Positions 1-9,250 of a stretch of 64,000 nt of DNA are shown in pieces. The translations under genes were made by a program, and so were the position numbers. The notes under the pieces were generated by a model, which worked only from the letters and a program-made list of their open reading frames with translations, made no database searches and was not told the DNA's origin. Within the stretch, counting starts at the first letter, position 1, and each line of letters begins with the position of its first letter. Source of the stretch: Fredinandcohnia aciditolerans (lineage in GTDB: Bacteria; Bacillota; Bacilli; Bacillales; Bacillaceae_L); the NCBI GenBank assembly GCA_003640645.1, contig QGHH01000022.1, forward strand, positions 1 through 64,000, given 5' to 3'.

Positions 1-905
1 CATGAGGTTTTCCTCTTCATCTCGGGTATGGAGGGGATTCACGGGGAGATTTCATGTGGTTTTCCTCTTCATCGTGGCTATGAAGGGGATTCACGGGGAG
101 ATTTCGTTTGAATTTCCTCTTCATCGTGGCTATGAAGGGGGTTCGCGGGGATATTTCGTTTGGATATCCTCTTCATCGGGGGTATGAAGGGGATTCGCAG
201 GGGGATTTCGTTTGGTTTTCCTCTTCATCGGGGGTATGAAGGGGATTCGCAGGGGGATTTCGTTTGGTTTTCCTCTTCATCGGGGGTATGAAGAGGATTC
301 GCGGGGAGATTTCGTTTGGGTTTCCTCTTCATCGGGGGTATGAAGAGGATTCGCGGGGAGATTTCGTTTGGTTTTCCTCTTCATCGGGGGTATGAAGAGG
401 ATTCACGTGGCGTTTTCATGAGGTTTTCCTCTTCATCGGGGGTATGAAGAGGATTCACGTGGCGTTTTCATGAGGTTTTCCTCTTCATCTCGGGTATGGA
501 GGGGATTCACGGGGAGATTTCATGTGGTTTTCCTCTTCATCGTGGATATGAAGAGGATTCACGGGGGGTTTTCATCAGGTTTTCCTCTTCATCTCGGTTA
601 TGAAGGACTACACGGCCAAGATCTCACATGCAAAAGTCCTTCATCTGCACTATGAAGGACTCTACAGTCAAGATCTCGCATGCAAAAGTCCTTCATCTGC
701 ACTATGAAGGACTCTACAGTCAAGATCTCGCATGCTAAAGTTCTTCATCTGCACAATGAAGGACCCTAAAGCCTAGATCGCTCATGCTTAAGTCCTTCAT
801 CAGCACAATGAAGGACCCTACAGCCTAGATCGCTCATGCTAAAGTCCTTCATCTGCACTATGAAGGACTCTACGGTCAAGATTTCACATGTTAAAGTACT
901 TCATC
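1..905. repeat. Tandem array of a 52-bp hairpin-forming unit
   Basis: The landmark CTTCATC recurs every 52 bp from about 15 to 899, giving about 18 units and running off the left edge. Two subfamilies share the period. Subfamily A (1 to about 600) carries CCTCTTCAT-N7-ATGAAGAGG, and subfamily B (about 600-900) carries GTCCTTCAT-N7-ATGAAGGAC, so both stem arms change together. The half of the unit between hairpins is also conserved (GAGATTTCG in A, AAGATCTCG in B). The unit length is not a multiple of three and no convincing reading frame crosses it, so it is noncoding. Positions 906-1058 are A/C-rich single-copy sequence before yodT, in which I see no clear promoter. Confidence 0.95.
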
Positions 906-1058
906 AACCATAAAAAACATAAAAATCCTAGTCCGCCATCCACAGCCCAATTTTAACAACACTCAAACCCAAAACATATATCATAAGCACACAAAACACT
1001 TAACAACCCGTTACCTTAATAGGACTGTAATACCATTTTTCGTGAGGAGGGGTTCGCG

Positions 1059-2414
1059 ATGGACGCAACCCGCTTGATTAAACCTTTATTGGATAAGGAA
1101 TATCCGATGATTAGCCATGGGGATGGAATCTACTTATACGACACAAATGGAAAAAGATATATCGATGGCTCATCAGGTGCCATCACGGCGAGCATCGGCC
1201 ATGGCGTGAAAGAAATCATTGAAGAAATTGAAAAACAGGCTAACAAAATATCATTCGTCTACAGGTCACAGTTCACAAGTGAACCTGCAGAAAAATTGGC
1301 TCAAAAATTAAGTGACCTAGCAAAAGGCGATGAATACTGGTCTTTTTTTGTGAACAGTGGCTCTGAGGCGACGGAAACGGCCATGAAGATTGCCATTCAG
1401 CATTGGCAAGAAAAGGGGATTAAAGGGAAAAACAAAATATTGTCACGTTGGATGAGCTACCACGGGATCACGATTGGTGCACTCTCAATGTCTGGACACA
1501 CCGGAAGGAGAGCTCGCTTTGTTCCATTATTAGAAGACTTTCCGACCATTCAACCACCGTATTGTTTCCGATGTCCTTTCAACGCCACTTATCCAGCTTG
1601 TAATCATATGTGTGCAACGGAGCTAGAACAAGCGATTAACAGAATTGGGGCCGATCATATTGCCGCATTTATTGCCGAGCCAATCATCGGAGCTGCGGGT
1701 GGTGCCATTGTCCCGCCTCCTGGTTATTATCAGGTGATTAAAGAAATCTGTAAAAAACACAATATCTTATTTATTGCTGATGAGGTCATGACAGGAATGG
1801 GCCGTACAGGAAAGATGTTTGCCCTTGAACATTGGGACACACATGCTGACATCATTGCACTAGGAAAAGGTATGAGTGCGGGGTACACACCCATTGCCGC
1901 AACCCTCGTTAGTGAAAAGGTAATAGAGCCGATTCAAAAAGGCTCAAAGCTAATTATGAGTGGACACACCTATAGTGCGAACCCGCAATCTACAGCTGTT
2001 GCGTTAGCAGTCGTCAACTATATTGAAACTCATAATCTAGTTGAAAAATCTGCGAAGAACGGAATATACCTGAATACCAAACTAGAAGAATTGCAAAAAA
2101 AGCACCCGATTATCGGCGATGTTCGTGGAAAAGGACTTATGTGTGGAATCGAATTTGTATCCGATATGATCACAAAATTCCCGTTTAATAAGGAAATCGA
2201 CTTAACATCACTGGTAGTCAGTCAAGGTCAAAACAATGGATTGTTACTATATCCGGCTGCAGCTGGCATTGAAGGGGTTGGTGGTGACGCCATCCTTGTA
2301 GCACCGCCTTTAACAATTACAACTCAACAAATTGATGAGTTAATCGAGCTCCTTGACCAAACGTTTGAAGATGTTGAGGCAGAACTACAGAAAAAAGGAA
2401 TCATTTCAACATAA
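1059..2414 (+). CDS. yodT: Class III PLP aminotransferase, YodT-like
   Basis: A 451-residue fold-type I aminotransferase of the acetylornithine/4-aminobutyrate class. Visible are the phosphate-binding SGSEA (about 100-104), the pyridine-N-binding Asp in ADEVMTG (D241) and the Schiff-base Lys in ALGKGMSAG (K270). A Cys cluster, C169, C172, C181 and C185, may bind a metal. A GAGGAGG site precedes the ATG. It is first of five tightly packed genes. Inferred role: removal of the 3-amino group of (acetyl-)beta-lysine made by KamA/AblB. The exact substrate is not shown by sequence; the assignment rests on the same gene set in the B. subtilis yod cluster. Confidence 0.88.
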   Translation: MDATRLIKPLLDKEYPMISHGDGIYLYDTNGKRYIDGSSGAITASIGHGVKEIIEEIEKQANKISFVYRSQFTSEPAEKLAQKLSDLAKGDEYWSFFVNSGSEATETAMKIAIQHWQEKGIKGKNKILSRWMSYHGITIGALSMSGHTGRRARFVPLLEDFPTIQPPYCFRCPFNATYPACNHMCATELEQAINRIGADHIAAFIAEPIIGAAGGAIVPPPGYYQVIKEICKKHNILFIADEVMTGMGRTGKMFALEHWDTHADIIALGKGMSAGYTPIAATLVSEKVIEPIQKGSKLIMSGHTYSANPQSTAVALAVVNYIETHNLVEKSAKNGIYLNTKLEELQKKHPIIGDVRGKGLMCGIEFVSDMITKFPFNKEIDLTSLVVSQGQNNGLLLYPAAAGIEGVGGDAILVAPPLTITTQQIDELIELLDQTFEDVEAELQKKGIIST

Positions 2415-2431
2415 TCTGGAGGTGACCATAA

Positions 2432-3127
2432 TTGATTGAAAATCGATACAATAAAATTTCAACTCTAGAAGATGCACTCACACATATCAACGATGGAACA
2501 ACGGTAATGTTTGGGGGATTTGGTGGAATAGGAAGTCCCCCAACGTTAATAGACGGATTGCTAGAAAAAAATGTGAAAGATTTGACGTTGATTGGGAATG
2601 ACACCGGCTTTCCCAACATCGGAATTGGGAAACTTGTCAGTCGAGGACACGCGAAAAAATGTATTGTCTCCCATATTGGTTCGAATCCAGTTGCAGGTCA
2701 ATTGATGACAGATGGAAAAATGGAAATCGAATTTTCACCTCAAGGCACACTTGGTGAACGAATCCGTGCAGGTGGTGTTGGCCTTGGTGGTATTTTAGTT
2801 GATGTTGGAATTGACAATGAAATCGTATCAAATGGGAAACAAATCATTCCAGTCGACGGCACAAACTATCTATTAGAAAAGCCTTTAACAGCGGACGTTT
2901 CCATTCTTTTCGCTAAAAAGGCAGATCCATTTGGAAATCTTGTCTATGATAAGAGTGCCAGAAACATGAATCCGCTTGTTGCCATGGCAGGGAAATTCAC
3001 AATTGCCGAGGTTGAGGAAATTGTCCCATTAGGAGAATTAGACCCAGAAGAAATCGTAACACCAGGAATCTATGTAGACATGATTATTAAGAGCAGAGGG
3101 GTGAATTGGAAATGGGTATGGGAGTAG
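2432..3127 (+). CDS. yodS: CoA-transferase subunit A, YodS-like
   Basis: A 231-residue family I CoA-transferase alpha subunit with the N-terminal glycine-rich stretch MFGGFGGIGSPP and the GERIRAGGVGLGG segment typical of 3-oxoacid CoA-transferase A subunits. Translation starts at TTG, 7 bases after a perfect GGAGGTG, 17 bp behind yodT. The gene overlaps the beta subunit, as usual for two-subunit enzymes that assemble 1:1. Inferred role: moving CoA onto or off an acyl intermediate of beta-lysine breakdown. The acyl group is unknown; acetoacetate or an acetamido acid are alternatives. Confidence 0.9.
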   Translation: MIENRYNKISTLEDALTHINDGTTVMFGGFGGIGSPPTLIDGLLEKNVKDLTLIGNDTGFPNIGIGKLVSRGHAKKCIVSHIGSNPVAGQLMTDGKMEIEFSPQGTLGERIRAGGVGLGGILVDVGIDNEIVSNGKQIIPVDGTNYLLEKPLTADVSILFAKKADPFGNLVYDKSARNMNPLVAMAGKFTIAEVEEIVPLGELDPEEIVTPGIYVDMIIKSRGVNWKWVWE

Positions 3128-3774
3128 ATATTCGCAATCGGATTGCAAAACGGGCAGCACAGGAAGTCAAAGATGGTATGATTGTGAATCTAGGAATTGG
3201 TATTCCTTCCCTCGTTCCAAATCACCTCCCTGAAGGGATTAATGTCATGATTCATGCTGAAAATGGCATTTTAGGGATCGGTCCAAGCCCAGAAAAAGGG
3301 TCCGAAGATGAGAATATTTGTAACGCCGCGGGATACCCCGTAACCACGGTTACAGGTTCGTCCTATTTTGATAGTTCAATTGCCTTTGGTATGATTCGGC
3401 GGGGTTATATTGATATAACCATTCTTGGATCACTTCAGGTTAGTGAAAAAGGAGACCTCGCTAACTGGATTGTTCCAGGCAAACGTGTCCCTGGGATGGG
3501 TGGTGCAATGGAGTTAGCGCAAAAAGCAAAAAAAGTGATTGTTTTAATGAACCATGTCGATAAACATGGAAACTCAAAAATTGTTAAAGAGTGCAGTCTT
3601 CCTTTAACCTCTAAAAGCTGTGTTGATCTTATCATTACCGATATGGCCGTGATTGAGGTAAAAGAGGATGGCCTCCATCTATTAGAAGTGATGACTCCTT
3701 TTACAATTGAAGATGTGATAAAAAATACAAGTGCCGAATTGAAGTGGGATGAAACCATTTCACAACTAACCTAA
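3112..3774 (+). CDS. yodR: CoA-transferase subunit B, YodR-like
   Basis: A 220-residue CoA-transferase beta subunit. The catalytic Glu that forms the glutamyl-CoA thioester is E50 in HAENGILGIG, followed by the family GGAMEL segment. I prefer the ATG at 3112, 8 bases after AGAGGGGTG; a TTG at 3106 and an ATG at 3118 are in the same frame. The start overlaps the end of the alpha subunit by 16 bp, suggesting translational coupling. It works with the preceding protein as one enzyme. Confidence 0.9.
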   Translation: MGMGVDIRNRIAKRAAQEVKDGMIVNLGIGIPSLVPNHLPEGINVMIHAENGILGIGPSPEKGSEDENICNAAGYPVTTVTGSSYFDSSIAFGMIRRGYIDITILGSLQVSEKGDLANWIVPGKRVPGMGGAMELAQKAKKVIVLMNHVDKHGNSKIVKECSLPLTSKSCVDLIITDMAVIEVKEDGLHLLEVMTPFTIEDVIKNTSAELKWDETISQLT

Positions 3775-3789
3775 AGGGAGGGGAAGTGC

Positions 3790-5073
3790 TTGGGTGATAC
3801 TAACGATAAAGTGAAGAAGTGGATCCAAGAAAATAGTGGGAAAGGCATCCGTCTGTTAAAAAAGCTTGTTCAAGAACCGAGTCTCCAAGGCAATGAAAGG
3901 TCTTCGCAAGCAATAATTATAGAAAAATGCCGTCAACTTGGGATGGAAATTGACATCTGGGAACCGAATGGATCGGAACTTTTAAAGCATCCATATTTTG
4001 TTTCACCAAGAACAAACTTTCTCGATAGTCCGAATGTAGTCGGTGTTCTAAAAGGGACAGGTGGGGGAAAATCACTTCTCTTAAATGGTCACATTGATGT
4101 TGTTCCAGAAGGTGATATCACCCAATGGGATATGGATCCGTATTCCGCTGAAGTGAAAGATGGAAAATTATATGGGCGAGGTTCCACTGATATGAAAGGT
4201 GGAAATGTCTCAATGCTATTAGCAATCCAAGCCATCAAGGAATCTGGTATTCAACTAAAAGGCGATGTCATTTTCCAAAGTGTCATCGAAGAGGAAAGTG
4301 GTGGTGCCGGAACACTTGCAACGATTATCAAGGGCTATAAAGCAGATGGAGCCATAATCCCAGAGCCGACGAATATGAAGATTTTCCCGAAACAACAAGG
4401 TTCAATGTGGTTTAAAATTGATATTTACGGCCGAATTGCACATGGTGGAACGAGGTATGAAGGTGTTAGTGCAATCGAAAAGGCTATGACGGTAATTAAC
4501 CATCTTTTGAAGCTTGAAATGATTCGTAATGCGGAGATTAATGATCCACTTTATAGAAATACGCCAATCCCAGTGCCTATTAATATTGGAAAAATAAACG
4601 GAGGAACTTGGCCGTCTTCTGTTCCAGACGTTGTTACCATTGAAGGTCGAATGGGTGTCGCCCCTGAGGAAACAATCGAGAACGCAAAAGCTGAAATGCA
4701 ACAATGGCTTGAAAAATTACCTGAAATAGATCCATGGTTCCAAAACCATCCAGTTGGACTTGAGTGGTTTGGGGCACGTTGGGTGCCTGGTACAATTGAT
4801 CCTGACCATGAACTAATGAATCTTTTAATCAATACGTATAAAGATGTCTTGGGGAAAGAACCAATCATTGAGGCATCTCCTTGGGGAACAGATGGTGGAC
4901 TTTTAACAGCAGTCGGCAATATCCCGACCATTGTATTTGGTCCCGGAACAACAGAAGTCGCTCATTATCCAAATGAGTATATTGAGCTTGACCGGATGTT
5001 TGAAACGGCAGAAATCATTGCCCAAACGATTTTAGCATGGTGTGAAGTTTCTGAAAAATGCTATGATAGATGA
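3790..5073 (+). CDS. yodQ: M20-family deacylase, YodQ-like (ArgE/DapE)
   Basis: A 427-residue zinc deacylase. The metal ligands and catalytic acid are in place: H101 and D103 in GHIDVVPEG, D134 in GRGSTDMKGG, the Glu pair in VIEEESGG (about 167-169), and a C-terminal His in VAHYPNE. The dimerisation/lid segment contains HGGTRYEG. The start is TTG behind AAAGGGAGGGGAAG. Placed between the CoA-transferase and the acetyltransferase, it probably removes the protecting acetyl group late in beta-lysine breakdown (for example from 4-acetamidobutyrate). That substrate is inferred from context, not shown. Confidence 0.88.
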   Translation: MGDTNDKVKKWIQENSGKGIRLLKKLVQEPSLQGNERSSQAIIIEKCRQLGMEIDIWEPNGSELLKHPYFVSPRTNFLDSPNVVGVLKGTGGGKSLLLNGHIDVVPEGDITQWDMDPYSAEVKDGKLYGRGSTDMKGGNVSMLLAIQAIKESGIQLKGDVIFQSVIEEESGGAGTLATIIKGYKADGAIIPEPTNMKIFPKQQGSMWFKIDIYGRIAHGGTRYEGVSAIEKAMTVINHLLKLEMIRNAEINDPLYRNTPIPVPINIGKINGGTWPSSVPDVVTIEGRMGVAPEETIENAKAEMQQWLEKLPEIDPWFQNHPVGLEWFGARWVPGTIDPDHELMNLLINTYKDVLGKEPIIEASPWGTDGGLLTAVGNIPTIVFGPGTTEVAHYPNEYIELDRMFETAEIIAQTILAWCEVSEKCYDR

Positions 5074-5093
5074 AAAGGATATGAGGAGGTTTG

Positions 5094-5951
5094 ATGTTGT
5101 CAGGTCAAAAATACAGTGAACAAAAACGATTACATGCAGCTTCATATCAGGCAGACATTGTCGTAGACTATTTCAACCGGAGACTACGTGTATTAGATTA
5201 TCGAGGTAATCTTATGACCTTATTAGATGAGGTTAACGAGATTGCAACATTGCATTCTTTTGAAAAAGTTATTTGTATGGCTAAACGTGAGGACTTATTT
5301 GAATTTATGAAATGTGGCTTTATGATTGAGGCAATGGTTCAGAAATATTTTAATGGCCATGATGCCTATTTTGTTACGAAGTATTTTACAAATGAAAGAA
5401 GAAATAGTGATAAATGGATGGAAGAAGAACAAATAATCACTGACATCTTACGGAATCCGCGAAAAAATTATCTAACAAACACTCAATTTCTAATCCGACA
5501 AGCAACACCCGAAGATGCAGGGCAACTTGCTAAATTGTATGATACCGTGTTTCAGATTTATCCAACTCCATTAAACAACCCAGACTATATTCAGAAAGCA
5601 ATGAAGGATTCCACGGTTTTTTATGTTGCTCTCGACAATGGTGTGATCATAAGTAGCGCCTCAGCTGAAGTGAATCATACCTTTCATAATGCGGAGCTAA
5701 CCGATTGTGCAACCTTGGATGCGTATAGGAAACACGGATTAATGAAGCAGCTCTTAATACAACTAGAAAAGGAGCTTATTAACAATGGAATATATTGTGC
5801 TTATTCAATTGCGAGGGCACTCTCATATGGAATGAACAAAAGCTTTTACCAGTTAGGATACTCCTATACTGGCAGACTCACAAACAACTGCTATATTTTT
5901 GATAAGATTGAAGACATGAATGTGTGGGTGAAGGATTTATCAATTGACTGA
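5094..5951 (+). CDS. ablB: Beta-lysine N-acetyltransferase AblB (YodP)
   Basis: A 285-residue protein whose C-terminal half (about 135-270) is a GNAT fold, with an acetyl-CoA-binding region near LDAYRKHGLMKQLLIQLE. The N-terminal half is the extra domain found in putative beta-lysine acetyltransferases. It lies 20 bp after yodQ. I chose ATG 5094; TTG 5091 and TTG 5097 are also possible behind GAGGAGG. In methanogens AblB makes the osmolyte N-epsilon-acetyl-beta-lysine. Here the catabolic neighbours suggest acetylation is a protecting step, though osmolyte synthesis cannot be excluded from sequence. Confidence 0.88.
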   Translation: MLSGQKYSEQKRLHAASYQADIVVDYFNRRLRVLDYRGNLMTLLDEVNEIATLHSFEKVICMAKREDLFEFMKCGFMIEAMVQKYFNGHDAYFVTKYFTNERRNSDKWMEEEQIITDILRNPRKNYLTNTQFLIRQATPEDAGQLAKLYDTVFQIYPTPLNNPDYIQKAMKDSTVFYVALDNGVIISSASAEVNHTFHNAELTDCATLDAYRKHGLMKQLLIQLEKELINNGIYCAYSIARALSYGMNKSFYQLGYSYTGRLTNNCYIFDKIEDMNVWVKDLSID

Positions 5952-6014
5952 CCCTGCCAACTTTTCGGCACTAAGCGCCGGATTTTCATCATGTGATGAG
6001 GGAGGTGGAGATGA

Positions 6015-7385
6015 GTGCAAATCGGGGATGAACTAGTCATAGCCATTTTAGATAGTATTGATGAAGCCATACATGTTGTTAATGAGGAAGGAATCACCAT
6101 CTTCTATAATCAGGTAGCAGCTGAGCATGATGGGCTTACTCGGGAGGAGGTACTTGGAAAGCATCTTCTCGAGGTCTTTCCTTCTTTAAATGAGGATTCT
6201 AGTACTCTATTAAAGGTCATTCGCACAAAACAGCCGATTTATCATCTTCCCCAAACTTATAAAAACAAATGGGGAAAGCTGATTGATACGGTAAATACAA
6301 CCTTACCGATCCATATTAATGGTAAATTCATAGGTGCTGTTGAAATTGGAAAAGATTATTCGAAGATCAAAGATTTATCCAATAAATTGATGGACTTGCA
6401 ATCCAAGGTTCGCAGTCCTTCAAAAAAGCCTCAGGAATTATATGGTGCAAAATACACTTTTCATGACATCCTGACGAAAAATGAGCGCTTCAACAATGTA
6501 AAAAAACAAGCACTGAAGGTTGCGAACTCTTCATCGACTGTTTTAGTATATGGTGAAACAGGGACAGGTAAGGAGCTTCTTGTGCAAGCGATTCATAATG
6601 CCTCACCCAGAAGGCAAGCACCTTTTATCGCGCAAAACTGTGCGGCGCTACCCGAAAGTTTATTAGAAAGTATTTTATTTGGTACGGTTAAAGGGAGCTA
6701 TACGGGTGCAGTGGACCGTGCTGGGTTATTTGAAATTGCACATGGAGGAACGCTTTTTTTAGACGAAATTAATTCGATGCCACTTGAGCTCCAATCCCGA
6801 TTGCTCCGTGTCCTTGAGGATGGGATGGTTCGAAGAATTGGTAGCCCGAAAGCCCTTCAAGTCGATGTTCGCGTGATTGTTGCACTAAACAAATATCCTA
6901 CAGATTGTGTGAAGGATCATGAACTAAGGCCGGATCTGTATTATCGTTTGAATGTTTTCTCTTTAGAGATTCCTCCTTTAAAGAAACGACTTGAGGACAT
7001 ACCGTATTTAGTCGATCACTTTGTTGGACTATATAATCATAGCTTTCAAAAAAATGTCTCAAAGATAGATGAAGAGGTCCTTCAATTATTCGCTAGTTAT
7101 CTGTGGCCGGGAAATGTAAGAGAATTAAAACATATCATTGAACATGCAATGATTATGGCTGAAGGATCTGCACTTACAACGGATTTATTACCGGTTCATC
7201 TTGTCGATACAAAAGCAAAGTCTACAGTTACATTAAGACCGCTTCGTGAAGTCATACAAGAAACCGAAAACTCTTTGATCGATGCAGCCATGAAAAAATC
7301 AGGCGGGAACATCAATAGAGCGGCAAAACTTCTAGAAATTCCTCGTCAAACCCTTCAATACAAATTGCAAAAGAAAAATAATTAG
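6015..7385 (+). CDS. kamR: Sigma-54-dependent activator KamR
   Basis: A 456-residue enhancer-binding protein. An N-terminal PAS domain (about 5-115) is followed by an AAA+ domain with Walker A GETGTGKE (about 180-187), the sigma-54 contact loop as GSYTGA (227-232, usually GAFTGA), Walker [11 protein letters not shown], and an arginine-finger region around [12 protein letters not shown]-terminal Fis-type helix-turn-helix ends the protein ([18 protein letters not shown]). The start is GTG 7 bases after GGAGGTG. It lies 63 bp after ablB and directly before the -24/-12 promoter of kamA, which it presumably activates. The signal sensed by the PAS domain is unknown. Confidence 0.88.
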   Translation: MQIGDELVIAILDSIDEAIHVVNEEGITIFYNQVAAEHDGLTREEVLGKHLLEVFPSLNEDSSTLLKVIRTKQPIYHLPQTYKNKWGKLIDTVNTTLPIHINGKFIGAVEIGKDYSKIKDLSNKLMDLQSKVRSPSKKPQELYGAKYTFHDILTKNERFNNVKKQALKVANSSSTVLVYGETGTGKELLVQAIHNASPRRQAPFIAQNCAALPESLLESILFGTVKGSYTGAVDRAGLFEIAHGGTLFLDEINSMPLELQSRLLRVLEDGMVRRIGSPKALQVDVRVIVALNKYPTDCVKDHELRPDLYYRLNVFSLEIPPLKKRLEDIPYLVDHFVGLYNHSFQKNVSKIDEEVLQLFASYLWPGNVRELKHIIEHAMIMAEGSALTTDLLPVHLVDTKAKSTVTLRPLREVIQETENSLIDAAMKKSGGNINRAAKLLEIPRQTLQYKLQKKNN

Positions 7386-7421
7386 CCCATATTTTCATTT
7401 AATCTCTTTTCTACTTAACAG

Positions 7422-7438
7422 TTGGCATGCTAATTGCA
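7422..7438 (+). promoter_or_regulatory. Sigma-54 (-24/-12) promoter of kamA
   Basis: TTGGCATGCTAATTGCA matches the sigma-54 consensus TGGCAY-N5-TTGCW with GG and GC exactly 10 bp apart. Predicted transcription starts near 7449, before the ribosome site at 7453-7460. It lies 37 bp after the kamR stop, so activator sites must be inside kamR or elsewhere. Confidence 0.92.
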
Positions 7439-7467
7439 TGTTAATAAGAGTAGGGAGGAGATTTTTT

Positions 7468-8883
7468 ATGCAGATGAACTTATATAAACCTAAGCGTCAT
7501 TGGAAGGACATTGAATTATGGAAGGATGTTACGGATGAGCAGTGGAACGATTGGATTTGGCAATTGACGAATACAATTCGCACAATCGATGATTTACGTA
7601 AGGTCATTAATCTGACTCCAGAAGAAGAAGAAGGTGTCTTAATCTCCACTAAGACGATTCCTTTAAATATAACACCATATTACGCATCGTTAATGAATCC
7701 TGATGATCCACGTTGCCCAATTCGGATGCAATCTGTGCCAATTGGGAAAGAAATTTACAAAACAAAATATGATTTAGAAGATCCTCTTGAAGAAGACGAG
7801 GATTCACCAGTACCTGGTTTAACACATCGTTACCCTGACCGTGTCCTCTTCTTAGTAACGAACCAATGCTCAATGTATTGCCGCTATTGTACGAGGAGAC
7901 GATTTTCCGGCCAAATCGGTATGGGGGTGCCGAAAAAACAGCTTGATGCTGCGATAGGTTACATCGCCAACACTCCTGAAGTACGTGACGTCCTTATTTC
8001 AGGTGGTGACGGCCTACTGATCAATGACAATATTCTTGAGTACATTTTGAAAAATTTACGCGCGATTCCGCATGTGGAAATCATTCGTATCGGTACAAGG
8101 GCACCTGTTGTATTCCCGCAGCGGATTACAGAAAACCTGTGTAATATTTTAAAGAAGTACCATCCTGTATGGCTAAATACACATTTCAATACGTCTATTG
8201 AGATTACTGAGGAAGCAAAAAAAGCGTGTGAAATGCTGGTTAACAGTGGTGTGCCAGTCGGAAACCAATCTGTTATTTTAGCAGGCATTAACGACAGTGT
8301 GGAAATCATGAAAAAGCTGATGCATGATTTGGTCAAAATCAGAGTTCGTCCTTATTATATTTATCAATGTGATTTATCAGAAGGAATTGGTCACTTTAGA
8401 GCACCTGTTTCTAAAGGACTAGAAATTATCGAGGGTTTACGTGGCCACACTTCAGGTTATGCCGTACCAACCTTTGTCGTCGATGCACCTGGTGGAGGAG
8501 GGAAAATTGCGGTTCAGCCAAATTATTTGCTTTCGCAAAGTCCGGAAAAAGTGGTACTGCGTAATTTTGAAGGAGTCATCACTACTTACCCGGAACCAGA
8601 AAATTATGTACCTGGTCGTGCAGATGCATATTTTACAGAGCATGTTGGCTCACTAGAGGATAAAAAATCAACTGCAGGTATCGCAGGACTTCTTGGTGAT
8701 GGGTTTAATCTTGTACCAGAAGGCATCAATCGAATTTCTCGTAGAAAGAAATACAATGAAGACCCAAGTCATAGCACCTTAAAAGATAAACGTGATAAAC
8801 GGGACGAATTAAAGGAGAAAAAATATCAATCTACTTTACAAAAAATGAAGGGTACTAGTAAAGAAGATGAAAAATCAAGTTAA
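7468..8883 (+). CDS. kamA: Lysine 2,3-aminomutase KamA/AblA (radical SAM)
   Basis: A 471-residue radical-SAM, PLP-dependent enzyme that turns L-lysine into L-beta-lysine. The iron-sulfur cluster cysteines are C134, C138 and C141 in CSMYCRYC, and the PLP Lys sits in DAPGGGGK. A long charged, probably flexible C-terminal tail (Lys/Asp/Glu-rich, last 50 residues) follows the core. I start at ATG 7468, just after GGGAGGAG; the longer reading from 7438 would overlap the sigma-54 promoter and begin upstream of the predicted transcript. This is the entry enzyme for the upstream yodT-ablB genes, with a separate sigma-54 promoter. Confidence 0.95.
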   Translation: MQMNLYKPKRHWKDIELWKDVTDEQWNDWIWQLTNTIRTIDDLRKVINLTPEEEEGVLISTKTIPLNITPYYASLMNPDDPRCPIRMQSVPIGKEIYKTKYDLEDPLEEDEDSPVPGLTHRYPDRVLFLVTNQCSMYCRYCTRRRFSGQIGMGVPKKQLDAAIGYIANTPEVRDVLISGGDGLLINDNILEYILKNLRAIPHVEIIRIGTRAPVVFPQRITENLCNILKKYHPVWLNTHFNTSIEITEEAKKACEMLVNSGVPVGNQSVILAGINDSVEIMKKLMHDLVKIRVRPYYIYQCDLSEGIGHFRAPVSKGLEIIEGLRGHTSGYAVPTFVVDAPGGGGKIAVQPNYLLSQSPEKVVLRNFEGVITTYPEPENYVPGRADAYFTEHVGSLEDKKSTAGIAGLLGDGFNLVPEGINRISRRKKYNEDPSHSTLKDKRDKRDELKEKKYQSTLQKMKGTSKEDEKSS

Positions 8884-8904
8884 ATGGGATTGGAGGTCAT
8901 ATTG

Positions 8905-9177
8905 TTGAATTGTATGTGGTGTGATTCGAAAAAGGCGAAAGAAGCAACAAACAGTGTATTCTGGGAACTCCCAGATGGCACAAAGGCAATTGAAATTACC
9001 GATACACCTAGTGTCAAGTGTGATGAATGCGGAATGGAGTATCAAGAAGAAAACATAATAAATGAAATCGAAGACCAACTCATGTTAATCGATACAAAAA
9101 AACTTTTGAAGACAATTAGCTATAAAGAACTTATGGAGATTCCGCGATTTTTAAAGCATAACTACTTTCGTTTTTAA
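8905..9177 (+). CDS. yokU: YokU-family zinc-ribbon-like protein
   Basis: A 90-residue protein with two CxxC pairs, CMWC at the N-terminus and CDEC near residue 35, the pattern of a small zinc ribbon. The start is TTG 8 bases after GGAGG; a TTG one codon earlier is possible. It follows kamA by 21 bp and is probably cotranscribed. B. subtilis has the homologous gene beside its kam cluster. Function unknown; a role in kam expression or enzyme maturation is only a guess from linkage. Confidence 0.85.
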   Translation: MNCMWCDSKKAKEATNSVFWELPDGTKAIEITDTPSVKCDECGMEYQEENIINEIEDQLMLIDTKKLLKTISYKELMEIPRFLKHNYFRF

Positions 9178-9188
9178 GTCATTTTCAG

Positions 9189-9216
9189 TTGACTTGATAC
9201 CATATCATGATAAAAT
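9189..9216 (+). promoter_or_regulatory. Candidate sigma-A promoter of yozE
   Basis: TTGACT (9189-9194) and TAAAAT (9211-9216) are separated by 16 bp, about 35 bp upstream of the yozE start. This would give yozE transcription independent of the kam operon. Confidence 0.55.
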
Positions 9217-9250
9217 GACAAAACGAACGCTTATGTAGGATGTGGTTGTT

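Noticed and set aside
2-655. Two 61-residue reading frames inside the 52-bp array
   Set aside because: They only reflect the repeat; 52 is not a multiple of three and there is no ribosome site.
1-905. CRISPR array
   Set aside because: The 'spacers' between hairpins are repeated too, the period is an exact 52 bp, and no cas gene is present.
906-1058. Sigma-54 or sporulation-sigma promoter for yodT
   Set aside because: No GG-N10-GC pair and only partial CATA-type boxes; nothing that meets a consensus.
7438-7467. Longer N-terminus of KamA
   Set aside because: It would start on the -12 element of the sigma-54 promoter, upstream of the predicted transcript.
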